Shown here: positions 26,265 to 33,710 of the stretch, piece by piece
How the letters are laid out: each line of letters begins with the position of its first letter
Position numbering within the stretch: position 1 is the first letter of the stretch
Source of the DNA: Chloroflexota bacterium
GTDB lineage: Bacteria > Chloroflexota > Dehalococcoidia > Lucifugimonadales > UBA3495
DNA length: 64,000 bases
NCBI GenBank assembly: GCA_028875055.1
Contig: JAPPGG010000045.1
Span: forward strand, 149,996-213,995
Reading direction: 5' to 3'
The notes under the pieces: model-generated
Told to the model about the DNA's origin: nothing
Database searches by the model: none
The model's input: the letters and a program-made list of their open reading frames with translations, nothing else
Made by a program: the position numbers and the translations under genes

Positions 26265-27359
26265 CTAAACCGCGTACTGCCTCATGGCTTCCTCGCTGAA
26301 AGCCAGTCCCAGGCCCGGCCTGTTCGGGACCACGATTTCGCCGTCCACAATGGCCGGAGTCTCTTCAAACAGCTGCAGGGACCAGGGCATATACTCCACA
26401 GTCAATCCGTTGGGAATAGCCGCCACGTTGTGGACCTGCACTTCCGGGGCCACATGGCTGACGACAGGCATGTTGAATGCCTCGGCCATTCCGGCAACCT
26501 TTTGGAACTGAGTAATGCCCCCCACCCGCATCAGGTCAATCATCACGATGTCGATGGACCGATTCTCAATCAATTGCCGGAAGGGTGCGATGCCAAATAC
26601 ATACTCGCCGCACGCCAGTGGGGTCGTTAATGCGTCCGCAATGCGCGCCAGACCCTGGTAGTCATCGTAAGTGGTCAAGTCTTCCAGCCAGAACAGGTTG
26701 TACTCTTCAACGCGCTTCCCTATGGATATGGCGCGGTTGACGTCCCAAAGCTGGTTGATGTCGCACATCAGATCAATGTCCGGTCCAATGGCTTCGCGCA
26801 TTACGCGGATGCGTGCCACTTCATCGTCGGCAGAAGGCTCAGCTCCCATCTGGGTCTTCATTTGCCTGAAGCCTTTCTCCACCAGGCGACTTCCGACGTC
26901 GGCAAGGAACTCCAAGTTGCGGTCCCGCGTCAGCTGACCGCTGGCATAGGTGGGCACTCGGTCTCGGTGGCCGCCCAGCAGGGTGGCAACAGGCAGCCCA
27001 AAGGCCTTGCCTTTAATGTCCCACAGGGCCACGTCCACGCCGGCCAGGGCGAAGTTGAACATACCCGGGCCAATGGTGCCGGTCTGCCGCTTCAACTTGG
27101 CAACAATGGCTTCAATGCCCATGGGGTCGTCGCCGATAATAATCTCGCACATGGCATCGACGGTAACCTTCAATGCCGTGAAAAGGGGATTCCCCACCAT
27201 TCCGGGAATGAAGGAATAGCCGATGCCCTGTATTCCTTCGTCCGTTTCAAGCTCTATGGTCACAAAGTCCCTGGTGCCGGGCCCTATCGGTATGCCGTCC
27301 ACCAGGGGGTTATCCGCCGGCACGCGTACAACCCGAGTATTGAAGCCGGTTATTTTCAT
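26265..27359 (-). CDS. Enolase-superfamily enzyme (mandelate racemase/muconate lactonizing-like)
   Basis: A 364-residue member of the mandelate racemase subgroup. Metal ligands are in DLMCDINQLWD, FWLEDL and LACGEYVFG, and the His/Asp dyad in IVMIDLMRVGG and VVSHVAPEVQVHN. The N-terminal capping domain ends near VALWDIKGKAFGLPVATLLGG. The usual KxK catalytic pair reads K-T-Q (MKTQMG), so the second lysine is missing and racemisation by two bases is unlikely; acid-sugar dehydration is more probable. The substrate is unknown. ATG at 27359. It lies 77 nt downstream of the TPP enzyme gene and probably shares its transcript. Confidence 0.92.
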   Translation of the reverse strand: MKITGFNTRVVRVPADNPLVDGIPIGPGTRDFVTIELETDEGIQGIGYSFIPGMVGNPLFTALKVTVDAMCEIIIGDDPMGIEAIVAKLKRQTGTIGPGMFNFALAGVDVALWDIKGKAFGLPVATLLGGHRDRVPTYASGQLTRDRNLEFLADVGSRLVEKGFRQMKTQMGAEPSADDEVARIRVMREAIGPDIDLMCDINQLWDVNRAISIGKRVEEYNLFWLEDLTTYDDYQGLARIADALTTPLACGEYVFGIAPFRQLIENRSIDIVMIDLMRVGGITQFQKVAGMAEAFNMPVVSHVAPEVQVHNVAAIPNGLTVEYMPWSLQLFEETPAIVDGEIVVPNRPGLGLAFSEEAMRQYAV

Positions 27360-27436
27360 CGCTTGTCCCCTGCCAGTCTATTCCCAGTTGCAGTTGCGGG
27401 TGGACCAGCCGGTTCGCTGCCCAGCTGGAATGAATC

Positions 27437-28018
27437 CTATTTCAGACCGAACTCCTCCATCAACTCCTGGATTGCCTGGGGAGTCCGACGGTTGCTGCCG
27501 CCGCCCATCCGTTCCTCGGGATAGCGGATGTTGGGCACTGTCTTAACGTGAATCAGGGAAGGTCCCTCTTCGCTCAGAATTTGCTCGGCCTGAACGGCGA
27601 AGTCTTCCAGATTGTCGAAGGAATAGCTGTTGGCATAGCCGGCCGAACGGCCCATCTCTTCGTAGTCGGTGGTTTGAGCGCCCGGTACTTCCTGACCGCC
27701 CGTGGTGGCATAAACCCCGTTGTCCATTACAAAATGGTAGAGATTGGTGGGAGCTTTGTTGGCGATGGTTACCAGGGCTCCCAGGTTCATCAATAAGCTG
27801 CCGTCTCCGTCGAAGATAATTACCTTCTCCTCCGGCTTTGCCAGCGCCACTCCCAGGGCGAAGGAGTTGGTCTTGCCCATGGCGCCACTGGCCGGAACGT
27901 CCCGGGCGACATTGTCGGACACTTCGGCCCAGCCGATGTTGGCCCGCATGGCGGGCACAATCACCGCGTTATCCCGATACTTGTTAACAATGTTCATCAA
28001 TTCGACCTGGTCGATCAT
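27437..28018 (-). CDS. TPP-binding C-terminal-domain enzyme (sulfopyruvate decarboxylase beta/phosphonopyruvate decarboxylase-like)
   Basis: A 193-residue protein consisting only of the thiamine-pyrophosphate-binding domain. The TPP motif is FDGDGSLLMNLGALVTIANK (GDG...N) and FVMDNGVYATTGGQEVPGA follows. This is the layout of the beta chain of sulfopyruvate decarboxylase (ComE) or the C-terminal half of phosphonopyruvate decarboxylase. The matching alpha (PYR) subunit is not adjacent on either side. The ATG at 28018 with GGAGGTAATAAAT is clearly better than the longer frame. The next gene is the enolase-superfamily enzyme. The true substrate is an open question. Confidence 0.85.
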   Translation of the reverse strand: MIDQVELMNIVNKYRDNAVIVPAMRANIGWAEVSDNVARDVPASGAMGKTNSFALGVALAKPEEKVIIFDGDGSLLMNLGALVTIANKAPTNLYHFVMDNGVYATTGGQEVPGAQTTDYEEMGRSAGYANSYSFDNLEDFAVQAEQILSEEGPSLIHVKTVPNIRYPEERMGGGSNRRTPQAIQELMEEFGLK

Positions 28019-28471
28019 ATTTATTACCTCCGGGCAAAATACGGTGGATGGTTTACGTCCTTCAAGCTTATCCAAGGATTTGGCCCATTCTAACATAGAA
28101 ACCTGGCACTAATTGAAGACCGGTCCGGCCCAAGGGCAATCAAGCTACAGATTCAGGCTATAGGCGGCACAAATTCCTGAGGCAAGGGTCATGTCTCCCT
28201 GAGTCCTTCGGCCTGGCTCTGGGTAAACGCTGACAAAGGACCTGAAAGGCTTGTCCTCAGCCTGATCGCGAGTAAGCAATTTGATCCAAAGGGTCTATTT
28301 TAGATGCTTCGGCTTCGCTAAGCATGACATTTCTTGAAGCGCGTTTGCCTTTGACCATACCCTGCACCCAAATTGACCCAGCACCCAGCCAAACCATATA
28401 CTTTAGGCTCCATCGACCTCAAATAAATTTGGCCTTGAACAATCAGATTCGCTTTTCAAGGGAGGAATTGC
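28019..28471. other. Divergent intergenic region with a repeat remnant
   Basis: About 450 nt between the TPP enzyme and arsM. It contains one short palindromic repeat (28298-28330) and no gene I can support. Promoters for both flanking genes should lie here. Confidence 0.4.
28298..28330. repeat. Palindromic repeat remnant
   Basis: ATGCTT (28304-28309) and AAGCAT (28320-28325) enclose CGGCTTCGCT and are followed by GACAT. This is the hairpin plus GAC tail seen in dispersed palindromes of the type at 9885. Confidence 0.45.
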
Positions 28472-29251
28472 ATGGCTTCAGACCAGAATGAAATTAAGCG
28501 CTACGTTCAGGAGCGTTACGGCGCCCGAGCGCGCGGAGTCATAGAACTTTCCGACAGCCAGTGTGACACCGACGGTGATGCCGGTTGCTGCGGACCATCC
28601 GATGCCGAGCGCGCTCTTCGTCTCTACAATGAAGGGCAGGTAGCAGGACTGCCCGCCGAGGCTGTGGCAGCATCTGCGGGTTGCGGCAACCCCACCGCCC
28701 TGGCAGGCCTCAAGCAGGGCGAAAGAGTCCTGGATCTTGGTTCCGGCGGCGGTATTGACTGCTTCCTGGCTGCCCAGCAAGTGGGGGAAGCCGGCCATGT
28801 TACCGGCCTGGACATGACTCCGGACATGCTGGAACTTGCCCACAAGAACTTGGCCACCACCGGCTTGAAGAATGTGGAATTTGTCGAGGGGGAAATGGAG
28901 AACATTCCCCTGCCCGACAGCTGTGTTGATGTGGTCATATCCAACTGCGTCATTTGCCTGTCTCCGGACAAGGACGCAGTCTTCCGGGAGGCTTTCCGGG
29001 TCCTGACCCCGGGCGGCCGGATGCACGTTTCAGATATGGTGGCCCTTAGCCCTGATGGACCTGTGGTCACCGATGCCGAAGCCTGGGTGGCCTGCGTAGG
29101 GGGCGCGGAGGACAAATCGGTTTACCTTGACCGCCTGTCGCGCGCGGGCTTCGTTGGCGTAGAAACCACTGACGAGGACCTTCGGTTCGACAGCGAAGGA
29201 GTCTCCCTCAACGTAGCCAGCGTCAAGGTAGTTGCTCACAAACCCGACTAG
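28472..29251 (+). CDS. arsM: Arsenite methyltransferase ArsM
   Basis: A 259-residue SAM-dependent methyltransferase with ArsM features. The SAM motif is VLDLGSGGGIDCFLAAQ. Cysteines sit at the expected places: SAGCGNP (about residue 68), SNCVICLSPDK (about 154) and WVACVGGAED (about 204). An extra N-terminal CCGPSDAE motif is also common in the family. It converts As(III) to methylated arsenicals, using thiols as reductant. AGGGAGGAATTG precedes the ATG at 28472. No arsR, arsC or arsB is nearby, so it stands alone, perhaps constitutive. Confidence 0.93.
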   Translation: MASDQNEIKRYVQERYGARARGVIELSDSQCDTDGDAGCCGPSDAERALRLYNEGQVAGLPAEAVAASAGCGNPTALAGLKQGERVLDLGSGGGIDCFLAAQQVGEAGHVTGLDMTPDMLELAHKNLATTGLKNVEFVEGEMENIPLPDSCVDVVISNCVICLSPDKDAVFREAFRVLTPGGRMHVSDMVALSPDGPVVTDAEAWVACVGGAEDKSVYLDRLSRAGFVGVETTDEDLRFDSEGVSLNVASVKVVAHKPD

Positions 29252-29284
29252 GTCAACACGCGTTCACCCAGGCAGAACAAAACG

Positions 29285-29306
29285 GGCGGGGCTTGTTGCC
29301 CCGCCT
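29285..29306. terminator. Terminator-like hairpin between convergent genes
   Basis: 8-bp stem GGCGGGGC / GCCCCGCC with loop TTGTT, 34 nt after arsM and 30 nt after the PIG-L stop on the other strand. The T-tract is poor (TGTGT). Confidence 0.5.
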
Positions 29307-29334
29307 GTGTAGTCGCTCCAGGTCCGAAATCCGC

Positions 29335-30045
29335 CTAGCCCAGGACAAACCTCTTGAAAGCTTCCGCAAACTGGAAGCCCACCTCCGCGCCAATCTCACT
29401 GCGCCAGCCCTTCAGGTACTTCTCAGCATCGTCATGGTCCACCTGGCTCGCATGGGCGCGAAGCGCATTCACCGCAACTTCAATGTAGTCAGTCACGTCA
29501 ACGTATTGGTCGGCGTTCTGCCGGTCCATAATCCAGAGTTCCCGTACCTTGTGGGGTTCCAGCCCCTCCTCCAGCAACTCAGGAAACGTCAACCGGTCCC
29601 TGGCCGTGGGATAAATGGCCGACAAGGTGGCCTCTCCCGCGGCGAAGTGGTCAGGGTGGCCAATATAGCCGCGCCCTACCAGGTCCCTTGCCGGATTCTG
29701 GCAAATCACCAGGTCAGGACGGTAACGCCTGATTTGCCTCGCGATGTCCCGGCGCAAGTCAAGCGTGGGTTGCAGCATAGCATCCTCGTACCCCAGGAAA
29801 ACCACTTCGTGCAGGCCCAGCACCGTGCCCGCGTTAGTCTGTTCCGCCTCCCGAATGCGAATCAACTCTTCACTGCTCATCTCAGGGTCGTCAATTCCCT
29901 TGCTGCCATCGGTGCACAGCACGTAAACCATTTCCCAGCCTTCGTCACACAACTTGGCTACAGTGCCGGAACAGCCCCACTCGGCATCGTCGGCGTGGGC
30001 CACTACAACCATGCCTCGCTTGTTGGAATCTTCAATAGTGGTCAT
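29335..30045 (-). CDS. PIG-L/LmbE-family deacetylase
   Basis: A 236-residue PIG-L family zinc hydrolase. The metal motif VVVAHADDAEWGCSGTVAKL (usually HPDDE) lies at residues 12-31. IRIREAEQTNAGTVLG and the downstream metal His in GYIGHPDHFAAGEA complete the family pattern. These enzymes remove acetyl groups from N-acetyl-sugars such as mycothiol or bacillithiol precursors, or from antibiotic intermediates. The substrate cannot be assigned. The P to A change in the first motif (HADDA) is a mild deviation. CAGCAAATG gives a weak ribosome site. Confidence 0.9.
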   Translation of the reverse strand: MTTIEDSNKRGMVVVAHADDAEWGCSGTVAKLCDEGWEMVYVLCTDGSKGIDDPEMSSEELIRIREAEQTNAGTVLGLHEVVFLGYEDAMLQPTLDLRRDIARQIRRYRPDLVICQNPARDLVGRGYIGHPDHFAAGEATLSAIYPTARDRLTFPELLEEGLEPHKVRELWIMDRQNADQYVDVTDYIEVAVNALRAHASQVDHDDAEKYLKGWRSEIGAEVGFQFAEAFKRFVLG

Positions 30046-30227
30046 TTGCTGCAGCCTCCAACTTTGAACAGGAAGGATGAAACACCTGCCCGGAAATAAA
30101 GACAGCCAAGTTTAGCATAACCCCGGAATCCAGCGGCAATACGCCGCTCTTCAAAGACGGTTGGCCTGGCCTTGCCCGCAGTGGATAATGGAAGTTAGAA
30201 AATCAAGGCACTAATCTGTGGATTCGG

Positions 30228-30665
30228 GTGAATGAATTGGCGAGATTGTGGGCAAGAAACACCACCTTCGAGTCGGTCAGTGTTGGCGACGAACTGCCCA
30301 TCCTGGTCAAGTGGGAAACTGAAGAGACCATCAAGAGGTTTCGTGAGCTGGCCATGCCGGAGCAAACAGGAGAGAGTCCTGGGACTCCCGATTCCGACAA
30401 TACTCCCGCCGCATGTCAGGCCCTGATTTCCTACGCCACCGAGTTGCTGGAAAAGGGGTTTCCGCTGGAATCAATTACGGCCAAAGGGAGCAGGCTGAGC
30501 CTGGTAATGTTGGCCGAAGTCTTGCCGGAGGACACCATCAGCCTTTCGGGTCAGGTAATCAGCAAGGACACACAAGGGGACTTCAACCAGGTCCAATGTA
30601 TGGTCAGGATCGAAAACCAGGACAACAAACTGGTTGCGGAAGTCAGCGCTACGATAGCACTATAA
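30228..30665 (+). CDS. MaoC-like hot-dog-fold protein (tentative)
   Basis: A 145-residue protein. VSVGDELPILVKWETEETIKRF resembles the start of MaoC/R-hydratase hot-dog domains, and LPEDTISLSGQVISK with VQCMVRIENQDNKLVAEVSAT is the usual C-terminal beta sheet. The hydratase Asp/His pair (D-x-N-P-x-H) is not seen, so it may be a non-catalytic or thioesterase-like hot-dog. The start is GTG at 30228 with no good ribosome site. It is divergent from the PIG-L gene and convergent with the dockerin gene. Confidence 0.55.
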   Translation: MNELARLWARNTTFESVSVGDELPILVKWETEETIKRFRELAMPEQTGESPGTPDSDNTPAACQALISYATELLEKGFPLESITAKGSRLSLVMLAEVLPEDTISLSGQVISKDTQGDFNQVQCMVRIENQDNKLVAEVSATIAL

Positions 30666-30728
30666 GTCAGCGGTGAATCGCCAAACATCTCGCCAAATGG
30701 GTATGATCCCTCGCCAATAAGGGTTTGG

Positions 30729-31970
30729 TCATTCGCCCCGCCTTCCATAGTTGACGGCCATCAGCGAGAAATCCTGGCCGTCTATCACGCCATCCCCGTT
30801 CAGGTCCGCCGCCATTCCACCATCCACCGACTTTGAACGTACTCCAAATACGGACTTGAGAGCCAACAAGTCCGCTTCGTTTATCAGGTTGTCGCCGTTC
30901 AAGTCGCCACCGGGAAGGGCGCCAAAATCTGGGCTCACCACATAGGGCAGTCCGCTTGCACTTTCCCCGGATGTGTCAATGTTCATCCCATTCTGCGCCG
31001 CCGACAGTGTACTCTCTCCCTTCAACCTCAGATCGTAGATTCCGGAAGGGATTAACTGGGGAGAGATGTCACTTACGCTGAAGCTGCCGGTCTTGTCCGC
31101 TTCAATGTTGAAGTAGGTGGCCAGCGGCTGACCCTGGCCTCCCTTCCAGGGAGGGACTGCGCCCCGTTGCCAGATTTCTATCTGAAAGGGTTCACGGTAC
31201 GGGGTCAATTCTCCGTCGTGCCGGGGAACATCTGACCCCGCATATCCTTCAATTCTGGCTTTCTCGGCACTCGGGCCAACATTCACCACCGCCAGGGGCG
31301 TCTGGTCGGCCGCATCAATCACGCGAACCTCGCCAAGCTCGTCCAGGACCGCAATCTTGGAACCGGCGTTCTTGTCCGGTACCGGGATGAAATTCACCTT
31401 CCCGATTGCATCCGCCTCTATAGTAAGCAAACCCAGAAGCCGCTTTTCCCCGAGGGAAAGAGGAACTGCAGAGCTCTTCTCCGAGTCCCTGTCGGAATCA
31501 ACCAGCGTCACGCCGTATTGGAGTGTGCCTTGCTCGGAGTCATACGAGTTTCTAAATCCAAAATACCCTGGTTCCCTGTTTGGGGGAATGCTATCGGTAG
31601 AGAGGCGACGCCATTCGTTCAAGACAAGATCGGGGTGTCCACCTTCCTGGAAGGGCATGTCCCTGTTCGGGAAGGAGACCACTTTCAAGGCGTCATTTCC
31701 TTCCAGGTCAAGGCTCACATACCATGAAACCATTTCTGCGCTCGCAGAGTTGAGCAGGCGCTGAGAAGTCAACAGTTGCAGGCCCAAATCGACGTCCCTA
31801 CCCACAGGCAGGTTCAATTCACTCTGGCAGGGAGTCACATCCAGACGGCACAACCTTATTTGAAGGGCATGCTCACTGGAGAAGAGAGAAACCGGAAGTG
31901 TGAGAATCAAGAAGAACAGGAGCGAAATCGTTCCCGTCAGGGTGACCAGGAGGGGTCGTCTTATGCCCAA
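30729..31970 (-). CDS. Secreted protein with C-terminal dockerin-like calcium repeats
   Basis: A 413-residue protein with an N-terminal signal or anchor (LLVTLTGTISLLFFLILTLP) and two dockerin type I/EF-hand-like repeats at the C terminus: GDLNGDNLINEADLLALKSV (about 354-373) and ADLNGDGVIDGQDFSLMAVN. The central part is beta-rich and resembles cohesin or Ig modules. Dockerins bind cohesins in extracellular assemblies, but no cohesin partner is visible here. It starts with TTG at 31970, three nt after the moaE stop, so it is translated from the moaDE transcript or a close promoter. A link to molybdopterin synthesis seems unlikely. Confidence 0.78.
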   Translation of the reverse strand: MGIRRPLLVTLTGTISLLFFLILTLPVSLFSSEHALQIRLCRLDVTPCQSELNLPVGRDVDLGLQLLTSQRLLNSASAEMVSWYVSLDLEGNDALKVVSFPNRDMPFQEGGHPDLVLNEWRRLSTDSIPPNREPGYFGFRNSYDSEQGTLQYGVTLVDSDRDSEKSSAVPLSLGEKRLLGLLTIEADAIGKVNFIPVPDKNAGSKIAVLDELGEVRVIDAADQTPLAVVNVGPSAEKARIEGYAGSDVPRHDGELTPYREPFQIEIWQRGAVPPWKGGQGQPLATYFNIEADKTGSFSVSDISPQLIPSGIYDLRLKGESTLSAAQNGMNIDTSGESASGLPYVVSPDFGALPGGDLNGDNLINEADLLALKSVFGVRSKSVDGGMAADLNGDGVIDGQDFSLMAVNYGRRGE

Positions 31971-31973
31971 TGG

Positions 31974-32450
31974 TCAGTCGTTACCTGCCGGCGCGGCCTG
32001 TGGTGCTGCCTCTGCGCCCTCATTGAACTCGTGGTCTTCGCAGGCTACCCAGTGTTCCCCACCCTCGTAGAATTCCTTTTTCCAAATGGGAACCGAGTGC
32101 TTCAGCCTGTTCACCGCTTCGTGGCAGGCATAGAAGGCTTCGCTTCTGTGGGGTGAACCCACTGCGACAACCAGGCTTATTTCGCCGATATCCACGACTC
32201 CAATTCGGTGACCGATTGCCACGTCTTCAAGTCCGAACTCTGCCTTGAGCTCCTGCCGAATTTCCTCCAGCTTACGGTAGGCCATCTCTTCATAGGCCTC
32301 GTATTCCAGACGGATTACACGCTTACCTTCGAAGGTATCCCGCGTCGTGCCCAAAAAAGTAACGACGGCGCCATTTTCATCCCGGCGAACCAGGCAGGTG
32401 AAGTCGTCGGGGTTAAGTTCCTCGCGGGTGATGACAATCATTTCGCTCAT
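31974..32450 (-). CDS. moaE: Molybdopterin synthase catalytic subunit MoaE
   Basis: A 158-residue MoaE. The family core runs from TFLGTTRDTFEGKRVIRLEY through YEEMAYRKLEEI, the GHRIGVVDIGE motif, GSPHRSEAFYACHEAVNRLK and the catalytic lysine region VPIWKKEF. It carries sulfur from MoaD into cyclic pyranopterin to make molybdopterin. A 25-residue acidic and Ala-rich tail follows the conserved core. It is 24 nt downstream of moaD, as in most moaDE operons, and its stop nearly touches the start of the dockerin gene. Confidence 0.95.
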   Translation of the reverse strand: MSEMIVITREELNPDDFTCLVRRDENGAVVTFLGTTRDTFEGKRVIRLEYEAYEEMAYRKLEEIRQELKAEFGLEDVAIGHRIGVVDIGEISLVVAVGSPHRSEAFYACHEAVNRLKHSVPIWKKEFYEGGEHWVACEDHEFNEGAEAAPQAAPAGND

Positions 32451-32474
32451 TCAAGATACCTCAACGCGGCTAGT

Positions 32475-32744
32475 TTAAGGGGAAGTGTCCGGGTTTGCCT
32501 GCCCTCCGCTTACCGGAGGTATAAAGCAAATCTCGTCGCCTGCCTGGAGCGAGGTTTCAAGCTCGGCGTATTCTTCGTTTACGGCCACCACAATCTTCAC
32601 ATCAGGTGGAGCGAGCTGTGGAAATCGATCTCTGACTGCCGCTACCAGGTCAGCTACCGTTGTACCTTCAGGCAGGGTTACCTTCGCCAAATTGCAGCCG
32701 GCCCGTTCCCGGTACAGAGCAAAGAATCTCACGGAAAGTTCCAT
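32475..32744 (-). CDS. moaD: Molybdopterin synthase sulfur carrier MoaD with C-terminal extension
   Basis: An 89-residue MoaD/ThiS-family protein. It starts MELSVRFFALYRERAGC, contains GTTVADLVAAVRDRFPQL and NEEYAELETSLQAGDE, and reaches the C-terminal diglycine in FIPPVSGG. Unlike typical MoaD, which ends at GG for thiocarboxylation, this one continues for eight residues (QANPDTSP) before TAA. The tail must be removed or tolerated for sulfur transfer. The gene heads moaD-moaE and continues into the dockerin gene. Confidence 0.92.
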   Translation of the reverse strand: MELSVRFFALYRERAGCNLAKVTLPEGTTVADLVAAVRDRFPQLAPPDVKIVVAVNEEYAELETSLQAGDEICFIPPVSGGQANPDTSP

Positions 32745-33048
32745 AGCGCATCCTGAACTGAAGCCAAAATGAAAACTACATTTAAAGGGATTCGCATAGA
32801 GGCATTCGCAGGGTTGTCATCCTCATTCCGGCTTTCGCAGATATCCAGAGTTTCTCACTTTGATTGCCTGGGCCCGTTCCGGACCATACGGGATTCCGGC
32901 CTGCGCCGTAATGACGGTCAATGGCAAATGCGCGTCCCACCGTGACTTTGGTTTAGACTTCAACCAAGTATACACAGGGAGGGGACGGCTGTCTTTGAGG
33001 ACTCAAGCGCCTACTCCCCAATGGTCCTCAATGACTCCATGGGCATCC
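32745..33048. other. Intergenic region with palindromic repeat remnants
   Basis: About 300 nt between moaD and the peroxiredoxin gene. The middle (32816-32939) is a degenerate palindromic repeat; no gene is supported. Confidence 0.4.
32816..32939. repeat. Degenerate palindromic repeat (GTCATTCCGGC type)
   Basis: The left end contains GTCATCCTCATTCCGGC and TTTCGCAGATATCC. The right end, read on the minus strand, gives GTCATTACGGCGCAGGCC and GGAATCCC. Both are variants of a GTCATTCCGGC...GGAATCC palindrome, arranged as outward inverted ends about 100 nt apart. Confidence 0.5.
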
Positions 33049-33501
33049 TCAACTGTTAAATGACTTAACCACCTGGAGAGCTCTCAGTGCATGGCTTGTC
33101 ATTGAGACCTCGTTATGAAAGACGTCACGTATAATGCCTTGAGTGTCGATCACATACGTGATCCGGGAAGTGCCCAGCCCGAATCTTCTCTTGACGTCAT
33201 ACAGTCGACTAACCCGCCCGCCAGAATCACTTCCCATTGGAAAAGTTATCTCACAAGCCTCGACGAATTTCTGCAGTCGCTCGACGCTGTCGGAGCTAAT
33301 TCCCAACACCTGGGCGTTGTTGCTCTGGAAAGCATTGTGGAAGTTTACAAACTCCCTGGCCTCTGTGGTTCAACCGTGCGTAAAGGCTCGAGGATAAAAG
33401 TAAACAACCAGATTCGTTCCCCGGCAGTCCGCCAAAGAAAACTCGCTCCCCAATGCCAGCGGAAGCTTGAAATCAGGAGCTTCGATTCCTGTGTTCAGCA
33501 T
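33049..33501 (-). CDS. Selenocysteine-containing peroxiredoxin (BCP/PrxQ family), UGA-encoded Sec44
   Basis: 150-residue peroxiredoxin read from ATG at 33501 through an in-frame TGA (33372-33370). It begins LNTGIEAPDFKLPLALGSEF, then VVYFYPRAFTHG, UGA, TTEAREFVNFHNAF. The family active site is FYPxxxTxGCTxEA, so UGA replaces the peroxidatic cysteine exactly. After the UGA the fold continues intact (LGISSDSVERLQKFVEACEI, MGSDSGGRVSRLYDVKRRFG, TYVIDTQGIIRDVFHNE). The cysteine normally five residues later is Arg/Glu, so it is a 1-Sec type. It reduces hydroperoxides using thiols. A GU-loop hairpin follows the UGA. Sec-containing peroxiredoxins (PrxU) are known. Without recoding only a truncated C-terminal ORF would be called. 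ATG lies in TTATTATG with a weak ribosome site. Confidence 0.88.
33339..33372 (-). promoter_or_regulatory. UGA(Sec) codon with SECIS-like hairpin
   Basis: On the minus strand, TGA at 33372-33370 is followed 13 nt later by GGGAGTTT / AAACTTCC (33356-33339), 8 pairs including one G-U, around a loop with GT. With the terminal pairs open the loop is TTGTAA, and its GU lies 22-23 nt after the UGA. Confidence 0.65.
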
Positions 33502-33710
33502 AATAAGTCAACTTAATGGGTTGTTGGCACCCGTGTCAACAATCTTTGGCCAACGAATGGACCACTATAACCAGAATCTGGGACATTTGTTGCCGAATCT
33601 CGACATTACCTCGGAAGAAACAATTCTAATCATTTAGTATAATAATAGAAGCAAGAGCATGAATTTGGCCTTGCAACTCAGACCACGAATCTCCGCTGGA
33701 GGTGGTTCAC
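33502..33710 (+). promoter_or_regulatory. Divergent promoter region upstream of leucine dehydrogenase
   Basis: Contains a perfect -10 (TATAAT, 33638-33643) in an A/T-rich patch. No convincing -35 is seen at 16-18 nt. The ribosome site CTGGAGGTGG follows near 33695. Confidence 0.4.

Noticed and set aside
33115..33516. 133-codon plus-strand frame over the peroxiredoxin
   Set aside because: Shadow of the minus-strand peroxiredoxin, which aligns along its entire length once UGA is read through.
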